NCBI GenBank assembly: GCA_039720395.1
Contig: CM077831.1
Location: forward strand, 19,460,982-19,524,981
Direction of reading: 5' to 3'
DNA length: 64,000 bases
DNA from: Liquidambar formosana
Taxonomy: Eukaryota > Streptophyta > Magnoliopsida > Saxifragales > Altingiaceae
Of this stretch, positions 11,164 to 22,551 are shown piece by piece. Every line of letters begins with the position of its first letter. Position 1 is the stretch's first letter. The position numbers and the translations under genes were made by a program. The notes under the pieces were generated by a model. That model saw only the letters and a program-made list of their open reading frames with translations, made no database searches and was not told the DNA's origin.

Positions 11164-12890
11164 TGTTTATACATAGATTTCATCAACCACGTCAGACTAA
11201 TGACGAGCTGACACGTGGCCCCCCAGTCCAATGGAAAGTCGCCACATGGCCCGATACTGCACTTAACACGTGCCCACTACTTGAATAACGTAGCCTCATT
11301 TCCAACATTTTGAGGCACCATCTCTCAAAGACCCCTCAGAAGGTCGCCAATCTCACTCACTACCTCGCCCCACGAGATTGCCAATATAGCTCATTACCTT
11401 TGCCTCACCTCGCGATGGCACCAAGGTCGACTCTTATATCGCCTTACCTAGTCGCCATCTGCCTAGGGCATATCTCATCCATCTCCAGATGGTTATCTCC
11501 CTTGTTGGAGATGCCCTTCTCCGGAAGGATGCTTAACTCGCCATCTTAAGTCGCTATTAGCCTATGGCATAGCTCGCCAATCATAAGTCGCCAGTGCCCT
11601 TCAGCATAGCTCTTGCTTAGTGCCTTCTTCGGCCTAAGTACCCTCAGTGAGTACGTCACAACTCATCGAGGTTGCCCATCTCCGGATGGATGCCTCCTTT
11701 GTCGGGTTGCCTGAGCTATCTCGAGGTGGGTCCTCGGGCCCCCTTCGGGTCAGATGCCTGCTGCATCGCGCAGTGGGAGCCAAGTTGTCGACCTGACACG
11801 ATCCACTTGGAGTATCATAGTGGCACTACACCATGGCACCATGCTTGCCCAGGTCGGGCAGTACCTGGGGAGCTTAATCTTGAGCTTGGTGTTTGGGCAA
11901 GGTCGTCGACCTTGACTTGGGTTCTCATTGAGATAATTGGAGGATCTTGGTTTGGTGGCTAGAGAGAAGGTTCTCTAAGGTACGGGGTCGCTCCTATGGC
12001 CTTAGGAATTAGCGAACCTACCTTAGTCAGTCTGATGGCAGTTGAGAGAACGTAACCGGTCACATCACCGCCTGACACGGCATGGTCGCTTGGCCTGACA
12101 TGGTATGGGTGACTATGCACACGGCACCACCGCAGTAGGCCTATTCTAAGCCTAGACCTGCTGCCCTCATTAGCCTATCTACCTACCTACCTACCCTACT
12201 CACCCTGCTAGGCTACTTTAGACTCCACCACTATAAAAGGCCATCTTTGCCCTCATCCCCATCCAAGGCAAGAATGGACCATAAGATAAGGAGAAATGAG
12301 ACGAAGCAAGACCTGGTGAGCCAACACACCAACTCAACAACCCACTACTGAGACCTTCTGCCCCAACCTTCCAACATTCCAACACCTCAATACTCCACTA
12401 TAACCAACATCCATTATCCAACATCACCACTATTATCAATACCATCAAACATACCACTATGACATCCAAAACCCCACAACGGGATTGGATCGCCATCAAG
12501 GAAGGAAGGCGGGTCAACCCCACTTCCTTACCTTCTCCTAAAATATATCTCTAAGGTTGTATTGGACTAGAACCCACCGGCTGCAATCACACCTTGAGGT
12601 CACGGACCTCACTGCCCTCCCATTTCCTTCACACTGCTACCAGACTGCTTCTCTCTCTCTTCTAACTTGGTCACTCCAACCATCCCCTCACTTTATACAG
12701 TTAAGGACGAAGTTCCTTTCTAGGGAACTTCTTACTATCATCAGCCTTCCAAGAGGTCCTATGTCGATGACCCCCCCCGGGTGGTCCATTACAATTCCAA
12801 CAGCTATCTAGCCACTTCGCATGGCCAACCTCCATAGACTACAACCCATGTGGGCTCATTGACTCCACGTCGATATTTCGCTTACAAACA
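11164..12890 (+). repeat. 5' LTR of the 6.6-kb element
   Basis: The 1727-bp LTR carries ABRE/G-box-like ACACGTGGC and ACACGTGCC close to its start (about 11210-11275). A clear TATA box CTATAAAAGG is at 12231-12240, so U3 is about 1.1 kb. Frames inside (11310-11549, 11672-11962, 12557-12811) recur in the other LTR with stops and are not genes. The motif CATCTCCGGATGG, seen near 11676, is related to the interior minisatellite at 13792-14110. Confidence 0.88.
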
Positions 12891-12912
12891 TTTTGGCAAC
12901 TCTGCTAGGGAG
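12891..12912 (+). other. Primer-binding-site-like sequence
   Basis: TTTTGGCAACTCTGCTAGGG follows the LTR end directly. It resembles the TTTGGCGACTCTGCTGGGG class of site seen after the left LTR of many plant Ty3/gypsy elements. The matching tRNA was not determined here. Confidence 0.6.
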
Positions 12913-13791
12913 GTGGTACATGCGATATGGCTACCCAACACTCGGGACCTTGCCGAGTCCAACATCGCAACTTGAGTGCCAACAGCTTTATGAAGAAAAC
13001 CAATGAGTCCTAACCTCAACAACGATCTCCTCAGAAATAACAGTCTTAACAACCATGGTTTATGGATGTCGCTTATATTCATGGCGCAGCGTTGATGGCT
13101 AGATCTTAGAGGTCCTTGCAAGAGAACTCACTAAGGGTTCCATCCATTTTGAGCTCAACCAGGAGTAAGTCACCTTGGTGACTCGCCCTCCATATTCGTC
13201 GTCAATATGGTAATCTATTATACTAACGCCTTTTGGGGCTACTAATCATGGCATACACCCCGGGTACTTATTTATCGTTGATGCAATCATCTACAACACC
13301 CATTCCTTACGAGGCTATCCGTCATAACATACCTTTCAAGGTACTTGTACATCGCTGATATGGCGATTTGCGCCAGCCTTCCAAGAGCGACATGGATTAC
13401 GCTCACTAATAAGTCGACAAAACAACGGCTTCTCGTGGCCATAACCCTTCAGTTAATAACAAGATAGGCCACTTTGTCAACACTTTAGCGGCTCAATATC
13501 TCACGATCATAGCTATAAAGTCACCCTTGTCGCCTACTAGCTTATCCTCAGTTGGCTTCCACCTTACGACTCGATCCACAAAATCCACGAACATTTTACG
13601 ACGAGGTGGCACAAGTGCAGAAATTCTCCAAGTATCCCATCTTTAATGAGAATACCACTCAAGGTGGGCTCTACTTCGACCCTCCGAGGCTACCAAAACC
13701 AACAACTTTCCCATCTTTAATGAGAATACCACTCAGGGTGGATGCCTCCTTTATCGGAGATGCCTTTCTTCGGAAGTATGCTAAGCTCGCC

Positions 13792-14110
13792 CGGTGGCTG
13801 CTAAGCTCACCTATTCCGGATGGCTGCTTAGCATATCCAACTCTGGTTGGCAGTTTAACATGCCTATTCTCGAATGGCTTCCTGGCTCGTCCAATTCCAA
13901 ATGGCTGCCTAGCACACCCGATTTTGAATGGCCATTTAGCATGCCCATCTCCAGATGGCTTCTTAGTTCGCCCAGCTCCGGATAGTTGCTTGGTACGCCC
14001 AACTCTGGAAGGTCACCTAGCATGCCCGTCTTTGGATGGTTGTTCAAACTCGCCCGAATCCAGATGGTTGCTTAGTAGGCCCAACTCTGGATGGTTGCTT
14101 AGCACACCTA
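13792..14110 (+). repeat. Degenerate 27-bp minisatellite inside the LTR element
   Basis: About twelve diverged units with consensus near CCCAACTCTGGATGGTTGCT plus seven bases, mostly exactly 27 bp. Because 27 is a multiple of three, frames stay open across it (13552-14148, 198 codons, with 9-residue units such as CLAHPILNG). The units vary freely at all positions, which speaks for a DNA repeat rather than a selected protein. Confidence 0.8.
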
Positions 14111-15004
14111 TGGCTGTTAGGCATGCACATCTCCAAATTGCCGTTTAGTCTTCCAAATTCTAGATAACTCTACCATCGGTTTATCTAAGGTGATCATTTT
14201 AGATTGAAGCCTATCACCACATAACTCTTGCAAGCATAGAAAGAAGGATGCAAGCATTCAAAAGATGCATTCTATTTCCATAGCAAAAATCTAGTTCACT
14301 AAGGGAAGATCGACACCATGCACCATATAACCGTGAACATCCACAACATCGTTTGTGTGGACTTCCTGTCCACAACTTCCAGCTAATAGCTGCACATTAG
14401 AAGCACCTTCAGCAACACCCAAGTCAACCAAACATAAGGGAGTTCGTGGGGTATTCATAGGGATGAAGATCGGCATCAACCCAAGCCCAAAACCTACAAT
14501 ACAAATCAATAAGGATGATATCAAGGAAATAATAAACGCAAGGAAGATGCACTACCTGAAAGTAGATCGCTTTGGCCGGGACCCGATGTGTTAACATTGA
14601 CAACTTTACTCATGATTAGGGTGTCCTTTGCACTAACAGACGCTGCAAGTCTACCACCTTTTGAGGACATGGTGATGTTATCACCAGAAAAGATCAACAC
14701 ATCCTCATTATCGCGAGCCACAAGGTCGCTTGGCTACCAGGCAACTTGTTCTCTTTATCGCTTATATCATTTTCAAACTCAACAATCCCCTCATTTTCCT
14801 CTTAGTACTGAAGCGCTCCTTTCTGAGTAAAAGGAATCTTCGTATCTGCATTTTCTTCAATCTCCCTTTGGAGTTCCCTCCTACATGGTCTCTTTGTCGA
14901 AACCTTTGCGGAAGAGCTGCTACTTTCCTCCGAACTTTCATCAGTACTTTCGGGTAGATCAGGAAGGTTGGGAGAAGGAAGCGCTCAACCATCTTTTAAT
15001 TAGC

Positions 15005-15430
15005 CACGTCGCGTCGCCCTTTCCAACATTAGCTGCATCGCCCTTTCTAACATTGGCCGCGTCGCATTTTCCTACATTGGCCACGTCGTGTCACTATTTC
15101 CAACATTGGCCGCTTCGCCTTTTCCAATATTAGCCGTGTCGCATCCCCTTTTCCAACATTGGCCACGTCGCGTAGCCCTTTCCAAAATTGGTCGCGTCGC
15201 CCTTTCTAACATTGGCCGCATCGCCTTTTCCAACATTGGCCGCGTCGCGTCCCCTTTTCCAACATTGGCCACGTTGCATCGCCCCTTCCAACATTGGCTG
15301 CGTCGCCTTTTCCAACATTGGCCACGTCGCATCGCTCTTTCTAACATTGGCCGCATCGCGTCCCCTTTTCCAACATTAGCCGCGTCATCTTTTCCAATAA
15401 TGGCTGCGTCGCCTTTCCCAATGCTGGTTA
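15005..15430 (+). repeat. CCAACATTGGCC minisatellite inside the LTR element
   Basis: About sixteen units of roughly 24-30 bp built on CGTCGCCCTTTCCAACATTG, of variable length and spacing. The core CAACATTGGCCNCGTCG carries the partial palindrome CCAACATTGG. Frames on both strands (15072-15527 minus, 15088-15489 plus) are by-products of the repeat. It lies about 620 bp before the 3' LTR. Confidence 0.85.
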
Positions 15431-16049
15431 CATTGCTTCCAACGAACATTTTGGCGACATTGGCCATATCATTTTCTCTAATCTTCTGAAGAGATTGGAC
15501 GAGAACTTCTATGCCAAAAGAGGCCATAATTGATCGAGACGATTCTCAAAAGTTCCTTGCTCCACCATCGACCTACCTAGCGCTCTTAGCCTAAGCTCTC
15601 TTAACTACTACATCTCACCTCATCGAGCTTACCCATTTTCGGATGGATGCTTCCCCTTGGGAGACGATCCTCTCAGAAGGATATTTCACAATGGTACGTC
15701 ACTACACTATCGGTCTACCTAATGCTCTCAGCCTAGATACCCTCGACAATTCCTTCCTCTGGGTAGATGCTCAAGCTATCTCGAGAAATGTCATGCTGTA
15801 TACCCGACTCTACGCCACCTCAACACCGCTTCACATTATGTGACCCATCATATCTCCCTAGAGGTCGCCTCGCATTAACAACATGATTAATTTCGAGACC
15901 ACAAACCAACAACTCTACAAAGAAGATGGTCAACTCAAACCACATCTGCAGCAATATGGCAACATCTCAACAGGGATCAAGTCAAACATCCATGAGACAT
16001 GCTTACACGTGACCCATGTTCACGACCCACACGTAAGCATGGGGGCTAA

Positions 16050-17798
16050 TGTTTATACATAGATTTCATCAGCCATGTCAGACCAATGACGAGCTGACAC
16101 GTGGCCCCCCAGTCCAATGGAAGGTCGCCACATGGCCCGATACCGCACTTGACACGTGCCCACTACTTGAATAACATGGCCTCATTCCCAACATTTTAAG
16201 GCACAATCTCTCACATACCTCTTAGAAGGTCGCCGATCTCCCTCACTACCTCACCCCACGAGGTCGCTAATATAGCTCATTACCTTTGCCTCACCTCGCG
16301 ATGGCAGCAAGGTCGACTCTTACATCGCCCTACCTAGTTGCCATCTGCCTAGGGCATTTCTCACCCATCTCCGGATAGTTACCTCCCTTATCGGAGATGC
16401 CCTTCTCCGGAAGGATGCTTAACTCGCCATCTTAAGTCGCTATTAGCCTATGGCATAGCTCGCCAATCATAAGTCGCCAGTGCCCTTCAACACAGTTCTT
16501 GCTTAGTGCCTTCTTCAGCCTAAGTACCCTCGATGAGTACATCACAACTCATTGAGGCTGCCCATCTCCGGATAGATGCCTCTTTTGTCGGGTTACCCAA
16601 GTTATCTCGGGGTGGGTCCTCGTGCCCCCTTCGGGTCAGATACCTGTTGCATCGCGCAGCAGGAGCTAAGTTGTCGGCCTGACACGATCCACTTAGAGTG
16701 CCATAGTAGCACTACACCCTGGCACTATGCCTACCCAGATCGAGCAGTACCTGGGGAGCTCAATCTTGAGCTTGGTGTTTGGGCAAGGTCGTCGACCTTG
16801 ACCCGGGTTCTCATTAGGATGGTTGGAGGATCTTGGTTTGGTGGCTACAGAGAAGGTTCTCTAAGGTACGGGTCGCTCCCATGGCCTTGGGAATTAGCGA
16901 ACCTATCTTAGTCAGTCTGATGGCAGTTGAGGGAATGCGACTGGTCACATCACCGCCTGACACGGCATGGTCGCCTGGCCTGACATGGTATGGGCAACCA
17001 TGCACACGACACCACCGCAGCAAGCCTATTCTGAGCCTAGACCTGCTGCCCCCATTAGCCTATCTACCTACCTACCCTACTCACCTTGTTAGGCTACCCT
17101 AAACTCCACCATTATAAAAAGCCATCTTTGCCCTCATCCTTATCCAAGACAAGAATGGATCATAAGATAAGGAGAGACGAGACCAAGCGAGACCTGGTAA
17201 GCCAACACACCAACTCGACAACCCACTACTGAGACCTTTTGCCCCAACCTTCCAACATCCCAACACCCTAATACTCCACTATAACCAACATCCATTATCC
17301 AACATCACCACCATCATCATACCATCCAACATACCACCATGACATCTAAAACCCCACAACGGGATCGAATCGCTATCAAGGAAGGAAGGCGGGTCGACCC
17401 CACTTCCTTACCTTCTCCTAAAATATATCTCCAAGGTTCTATTAGACTAGAGCCCACCAGCTGCAATCACGCCTTGAGGTCGCGGACCTCACTGCCCTCC
17501 CATTTCTCTCACACTGCTATCAGGCTTCTTCTCTCTCTCCTCCGACTTGGTCACTCCAACCATCCCCTCACTTTATACAATTAAGGACGAAGTTCCTTTC
17601 TAGGGAACTTCCTACTATCATCAGCCTTCCTCCATGTCGACCCACCAACGATCCCTTTCAAGGGGTCCTATATCGACGACCCCCCCGGGTGGCCCATTAT
17701 AAGTCCAATAACTATCTGGCCACTTCGCATGGCCAACCTTCATAGACTATGACCCATGTGGGCCCGTTTACTCCACGTCGATATTTCACTCACGAACA
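16050..17798 (+). repeat. 3' LTR of the 6.6-kb element
   Basis: A 1749-bp copy of the LTR at 11164-12890, starting TGTTTATACATAGATTTCAT after GGGGGCTAA and ending CACGAACA. Its TATA equivalent is ATTATAAAAA at 17111-17120. The last 24 bp also occur at 18968-18991 as part of a separate duplication. Confidence 0.88.
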
Positions 17799-18014
17799 AA
17801 AATCAACCAAAACTTTAAGAAAGCGGTAAATGAAACCAAAAGGATTGTGGAAATAGCTCCTCCATTTTCCTTTGTTGGAACTTTTTTATACGCCAATGAC
17901 TTTTGTGGCCCCCCAATATAAGAAGGAAAGATTTTGACTTCAAGTCTTAGGTTAATTGGTTATTGATGAAATAAATTTCTGATCCATATTACCAAAAAAA
18001 AACCTTTTATAAAA
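17775..18014 (+). repeat. 240-bp direct repeat, copy A (LTR tip plus flank)
   Basis: Starts ACGTCGATATTTCACTCACG within the 3' LTR end and runs 216 bp into the flanking DNA. It matches 18968-19207 at a constant offset of 1193 with one visible difference (GGAAAG versus GGAGAG). Because it includes the LTR tip, the copying happened after the LTR element inserted. Confidence 0.95.
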
Positions 18015-18967
18015 CAATAATGATTAAGGGGCCGAGTGTGGGAGACGAACAATGAGACGAATTATCTGAAGTTACAAACTTACCCCACCCCTTTATTTCT
18101 TTCTCTTTCTCTTTCTACATTATCTGACACCTACCCCTCTTTTATCTACACATCCCACCAAAAACAGTCCCCCAAAAGACGTTTCTTTTCTCTCCCTCTC
18201 TCCCTATCCGTCTCTATACACAGTACACTACCTTCTCTGTTTCACACCAACCTGCCATTGAAGACAAAGTCGGCCAAAAAATAAAATAAGATGTATTTTT
18301 TCAGCAACCATCAACAGGGGAGGTGAAGGGTTGGTGCTCCGGCGATTCTAACAACCCTTCCTACGACATCCCCGACTTCTCTTTCCTCGACGTCTCAGAT
18401 CCATAAGATATTGTACTTGATTTTACTGGAAAATGGATGGATCTGTTCGAGGATCTGGATGGGGTGCGATTTCTACAGTGGATTCCTCTAGTTCACTTGG
18501 TTCTCGATGGGATCCGACAACTAGTGGATTCTCGTGGTTCTTCATCCTCTTCTTTTTCTTTTTTTCCCTTTACAAATCAGGATAATTATCTTTATTTATA
18601 TTTATTTTTAAGATAATTATTCTGCAATTATCATGATTTTCTAGATAATTATCTTCATTTTTCAAGATAATTATCACGAATATTGATTATTTTGTGAAAA
18701 TCTGGTTGATTATTTCTAGATAATTTATCTTCATTTTTGGCTTGCTTTTATCTGAGTTATTTCATATTTGGCTTTGATCCAAGTTATTTGAGTTTTGAAT
18801 CTCAAAATATTGTAGAATCGTGAGGATCAGAGCTTCCTTTTGTGGGTTTGGACATTATGGTAAAGTTGCTTGCCTATAAAACGGTGAAATTTGAATAAAC
18901 CAATCATAGACATGCTCTGTGCGTCGACTCACATAGTCGTCCCTTATTAGTCGTCCTATGTATCACT
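18015..18967 (+). other. 953-bp segment between the repeats; gene-fragment-like, unidentified
   Basis: Begins with CT-rich leader-like DNA (18080-18220). It then holds a frame around 18330-18540, interrupted by one TAA at about 18404-18406, that reads CSGDSNNPSYDIPDF, then the stop, then KWMDLFEDLDGVRF. The rest is AT-rich. Composition suggests a captured promoter, leader and first exon of a host gene, but no family was recognised. It could instead be part of an inserted element whose ends lie next to the repeats. Confidence 0.4.
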
Positions 18968-19207
18968 ACGTCGATATTTCACTCACGAACAAAAATCAAC
19001 CAAAACTTTAAGAAAGCGGTAAATGAAACCAAAAGGATTGTGGAAATAGCTCCTCCATTTTCCTTTGTTGGAACTTTTTTATACGCCAATGACTTTTGTG
19101 GCCCCCCAATATAAGAAGGAGAGATTTTGACTTCAAGTCTTAGGTTAATTGGTTATTGATGAAATAAATTTCTGATCCATATTACCAAAAAAAAACCTTT
19201 TATAAAA
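18968..19207 (+). repeat. 240-bp direct repeat, copy B
   Basis: Second copy of 17775-18014, 239 of 240 positions the same by eye. It carries 24 bp of the LTR end although no LTR precedes it; the DNA to its left (GTCGTCCTATGTATCACT) is unrelated to the LTR. Confidence 0.95.
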
Positions 19208-19469
19208 ACCCTTATACAAATTTTTAAAATTAGAATAATAGTATTTTTATTGTATTAATGTGACAATATCGAACCAAATAGCCAATTGTGAGTGAAGCAA
19301 TAAAACAAATTTGATGAGAATATCAAATTCCATTCAACCTGAGCTATATCTGTGGCCAAGATGGGAAAAACATATAGATTTTCAAAAATGGAGGAGATCT
19401 TTTAAGTTTTAAAGTCCATTATTTTTTGTTAGACCTTATTACATTTCGGAAATTAATGCCTACCTTTAA

Positions 19470-19795
19470 AATTCAAAAATCAAAAACTCGTACGTCCCAC
19501 CATAAAACCAATAGAAACGCTCACCCTCGCAAACGGCTTATTCGCTCCATTTCCCTCTCTCTCTCTCAAGTCTTCAAATTCAACCGTTACCTTCTCTCTA
19601 GGCCCCAAGGGTTTCACCAAACCCTTAAATCTGCTATAAACCCATTCAGAACACTCCCTTCATTTCTGCGGGAAAACAATCTTCCCACGGCGAATTAGTC
19701 ATTTTCCGGCGTCAATTCAACTGTTCTCCGACGTCTGTTAAACACTTCTCGAATCAGAAAGTTCAGTGAAAGCGGTCATTTTGTCACTTCATCAG
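19470..19795 (+). other. Probable 5' leader exon of the MAP65-like gene
   Basis: CT-rich, leader-like DNA ends at ..CACTTCATCAG/GTCCGT (donor GT at 19796). An acceptor CCCTTTTCAG at 22371-22380 would join it to the exon holding the start codon, giving a 2.6-kb leader intron. The transcription start is not visible as a clear TATA. Inferred from composition and splice signals only. Confidence 0.5.
19532..19588. promoter_or_regulatory. Two MSA-type AACGG cores at the MAP65-like gene
   Basis: AAACGGCTTA (core 19532-19536) and, on the opposite strand, GGTAACGGTTGA (core complement of 19584-19588) fit the mitosis-specific activator core AACGG bound by MYB3R factors in plant G2/M genes. Cytokinetic MAP65 genes are expected to be G2/M-controlled, so the position makes sense. 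Two cores of five bases can also arise by chance. Confidence 0.55.
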
Positions 19796-20146
19796 GTCCG
19801 TTTTCTACACTATCTTACATATATGTGCGTAATTCTTATGTAAGTGGTATTTTGAGGTACAATTGAGGATTTCTAGTAGTCCTATTTACTATCATGCTCT
19901 GTTTGGTTGGAGGGAAAACTGAGGAAAATAATTTCTTACATTCTCTGATTGTCTGGTCCTCTAAAGAAGGGACATAATGCACCTTTCTTAGGCTAGGCTG
20001 TTGAGCATGTTATTGAGAACCAGCACAACAGATTTTATTTTTTCCCCTGTCCACCTATTTCTCAGCTGCCGAACGGAATGCAGGATCAGTGTAGGAATGG
20101 GTTGGTTCTGTGGCACCGTATCAGAGATTTTATGGCCAATGAGAGC

Positions 20147-20147
<1 letters not shown>

Positions 20148-20212
<65 letters not shown>

Positions 20213-20213
20213 A
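20148..20213. repeat. Compound (CT)n(TA)n(TG/TA) microsatellite
   Basis: A CT run of about 30 bp is followed by TA repeats and GTATGTATGTA, in the presumed leader intron of the MAP65-like gene. Other simple tracts in this intron are A-rich/GAAA at 20479-20556 and (CT)n at 22511-22548. Confidence 0.95.
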
Positions 20214-20323
20214 AAGTGTTCTGTTCACATTCGCGATCCCGCACAAATGTTATGTGGGGTACTGTATTTCACATCATTGGATTCAATGGATGGGCAGATC
20301 AAAAAGTCGCTTAAGTTGAAATA

Positions 20324-20354
20324 GAATCCCGCACAAAGCAGATGTGCGGGATTC
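20324..20354. repeat. Perfect 11-bp inverted repeat (hairpin)
   Basis: GAATCCCGCAC (20324-20334), a 9-base loop, and GTGCGGGATTC (20344-20354). A related degenerate version with CGATCCCGCAC stands about 90 bp upstream near 20233. It may be the subterminal hairpin of an unrecognised element; no flanking duplication was found. Confidence 0.8.
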
Positions 20355-20478
20355 CAGACATAAGACTTATGTGGACTTTTAATATTGATCCTTTATTTTT
20401 TTATTTAATGGTCAAAATGTAGGGGACTTAAAAAGCAGGCTGTTGGGTATGCAGAATTCTTAGTCTACGATTTTTAGG

Positions 20479-20481
20479 AGG

Positions 20482-20554
<73 letters not shown>

Positions 20555-20556
20555 AA
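20479..20556. repeat. Poly(A) tract followed by (GAAA)n
   Basis: About 40 A residues followed by about nine GAAA/AAAG units. The tract could be the A-tail of a decayed retroposon or a plain microsatellite; no retroposon body was identified on its left. Confidence 0.9.
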
Positions 20557-22428
20557 AGAGAAGAAGAAGGAAGAAAGCATAGAAAGATCTCTTTGTTTGC
20601 TTTCTGGTCCATTAGTCCATAGTATCTTTATTAGGAACAAAGTTGTTGATGAGCTTCTAATTCAAGGGCTGTGTCAATTTTACGGGTTTTAGTGGTATTT
20701 GGGGACTATTCATTATTTTAATTATATTATTTCAGCTGAATGCACACATGATGTGCATTTGACATATCAAACCTGGTGCATTTCGAAATTAATTTTAAAT
20801 TTGTTAATTCTTGTTTTCTTTTTAATATTTTCGAACTCTCCAAGAGATTATAGTGCCGAAGTTGGAGAGAGATCATCATCAGCAGCAGCAGCAGCATTTT
20901 AGTCCTTGTTAGCATTTCTTTTAGAAGTAATTTAATTGATTTACCCCAAGAAGAGTGCTACATCCATCGTATAATCCACTATTTTAAATACAAAGTGGCT
21001 CAGTTTATTAATTCCAATCTTTCATAGTCCTTCTTATCATTTCTTTTGGAAGTAATTTAATTGATTTACTACAGTAAAATAAGAGTGGTGCTACATCCAT
21101 CGGATGAATCCACTATTTCACAGCCAAAGGAGCTCAGTTTTTTATTCATCCAATTTTGCATTGACACATCAGTCGGTAAATAAAGTAGGTAAAACTAGTA
21201 GCTTTAGCTTCTTCTTCTTCTTCTTCATTTTTTTTTATTTTAATTAGTTTAGGAATTCAATTAATAAATTTATGTTAATGTGTCGGTTATCGTGCTTGTT
21301 TTCATAATTTCCACCCCCCCTCCCCGTTTAATTGTCCATAATCCTGCTCGTTTTGTTCCTTACATCTCTATGGAATTTTGTGGTCTTGTCTACCATCATA
21401 ATGTTTATTCATGCATATATTCACTGTGTTCTAAACTTGGGTTTCTTTTGATCTCTCTCTCTCTCTCTCTCTCACATTAAAATGATTATTAAAAACCCAC
21501 AATATCAGAAGCTATAGTTTGATACATGACATGAAATTTCCAATTTCGAGGAAAAAAAAAAAAAAGAGAGAAATTGGAAAGGGATAGAGAGTAGAGATGT
21601 ATGGCAATAGCCGCAAGACAAATTAGGTAGCTCTAGTGCTCTATAGAAGAGTCAACTAGGATGGGGAGGAAAATTAAATGGACACATGGACATATGGGAT
21701 TTGTGAGTACAGATTTGAATTCTCAACATGAAATGGAAGATATGGATCTCAAAAGGGTGTAATGGTTCAGTATAGAACGCAGGAAAACCTAGCACATTTG
21801 GCCTTGGATGGAGACAGTCGGAATGATGATTTTGGCATATATCATTTTGAAAATAGAAAGGCTGCGAAGTTTTACTGTTTACAACCAGCTCAGTGGTATA
21901 GCTAATAAAATAAATAACTGGACCCCCCAAAAAAAAAAAAGGTTAGTAAGATGACTCATACTCCTCCATAATGGTGCACCTAGTTGACAATTTACATTTA
22001 GGAAAAATAAAAGGTAGTACCACTTATTGCCACTCAATTTTTTTTAGAGTTTGGTCGATTAGCATTTTGGGCCGCACATTCACATTGTGAGTGATCATGT
22101 TTGGCTGCTCGTTACCTTCTCAACCAAATATTCTCTTCTTCTGAATTTTGGTATAAATCGTGGTATATCGGCAGAATGTATGTACTATTGTGGAATTCTC
22201 TCTCTCTCTTTCTCTCTCACTCTCTCTTTCTCTCTATTAAGTTTCTATATCTTTTCATTGTTCAGTGTGCATTATGAATTACTTATGTCGAAGTTTCATG
22301 TGCTGCACAATTTATCCTTATTTAAATTTTAAGTGTGTAAATTCTTAAGGATCTCTTACATAAATAGTGGCCCTTTTCAGTGAATTTGCTTCTTCATCTA
22401 TAATCACCATAGTGATCAGCTTCCACAT

Positions 22429-22507
22429 ATGGAAACAACATGTGGATCTCTAATGTTTGAACTACAGGTGTTTCCTCAGTATCTTTTAAACAATATATTT
22501 TATATGT

Positions 22508-22551
<44 letters not shown>

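Larger units (their letters stand above)
11164..17798 (+). mobile_element. Non-autonomous LTR retrotransposon (LARD-like), 6.6 kb
   Basis: Long direct repeats at 11164-12890 and 16050-17798 begin TGTTTATACATAGATTTCAT and end ACAAACA/ACGAACA. A primer-binding-like stretch follows the left LTR, and a G-rich tract (GCATGGGGGCTAA) precedes the right LTR. The 5-bp flanks are AAAGT and AAAAT, so the target duplication matches at 4 of 5. The 3.16-kb interior shows no gag, protease, RT or integrase motif; it has two minisatellites (13792-14110, 15005-15430) and short frames. The first 205 bp of the LTRs differ at about 18 places by eye, so the insertion is not recent. The orientation + follows the PBS and purine tract. 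Confidence 0.88.

Noticed and set aside
13552..14148. 198-codon frame with nine-residue repeats as a possible repeat protein
   Set aside because: The frame follows a 27-bp DNA minisatellite that varies at all codon positions, inside a non-coding LTR element; the opposite strand is also open.
15005..15430. Regularly spaced repeats resembling a CRISPR array
   Set aside because: Units are contiguous and of unequal length with no unique spacers, in a plant LTR element.
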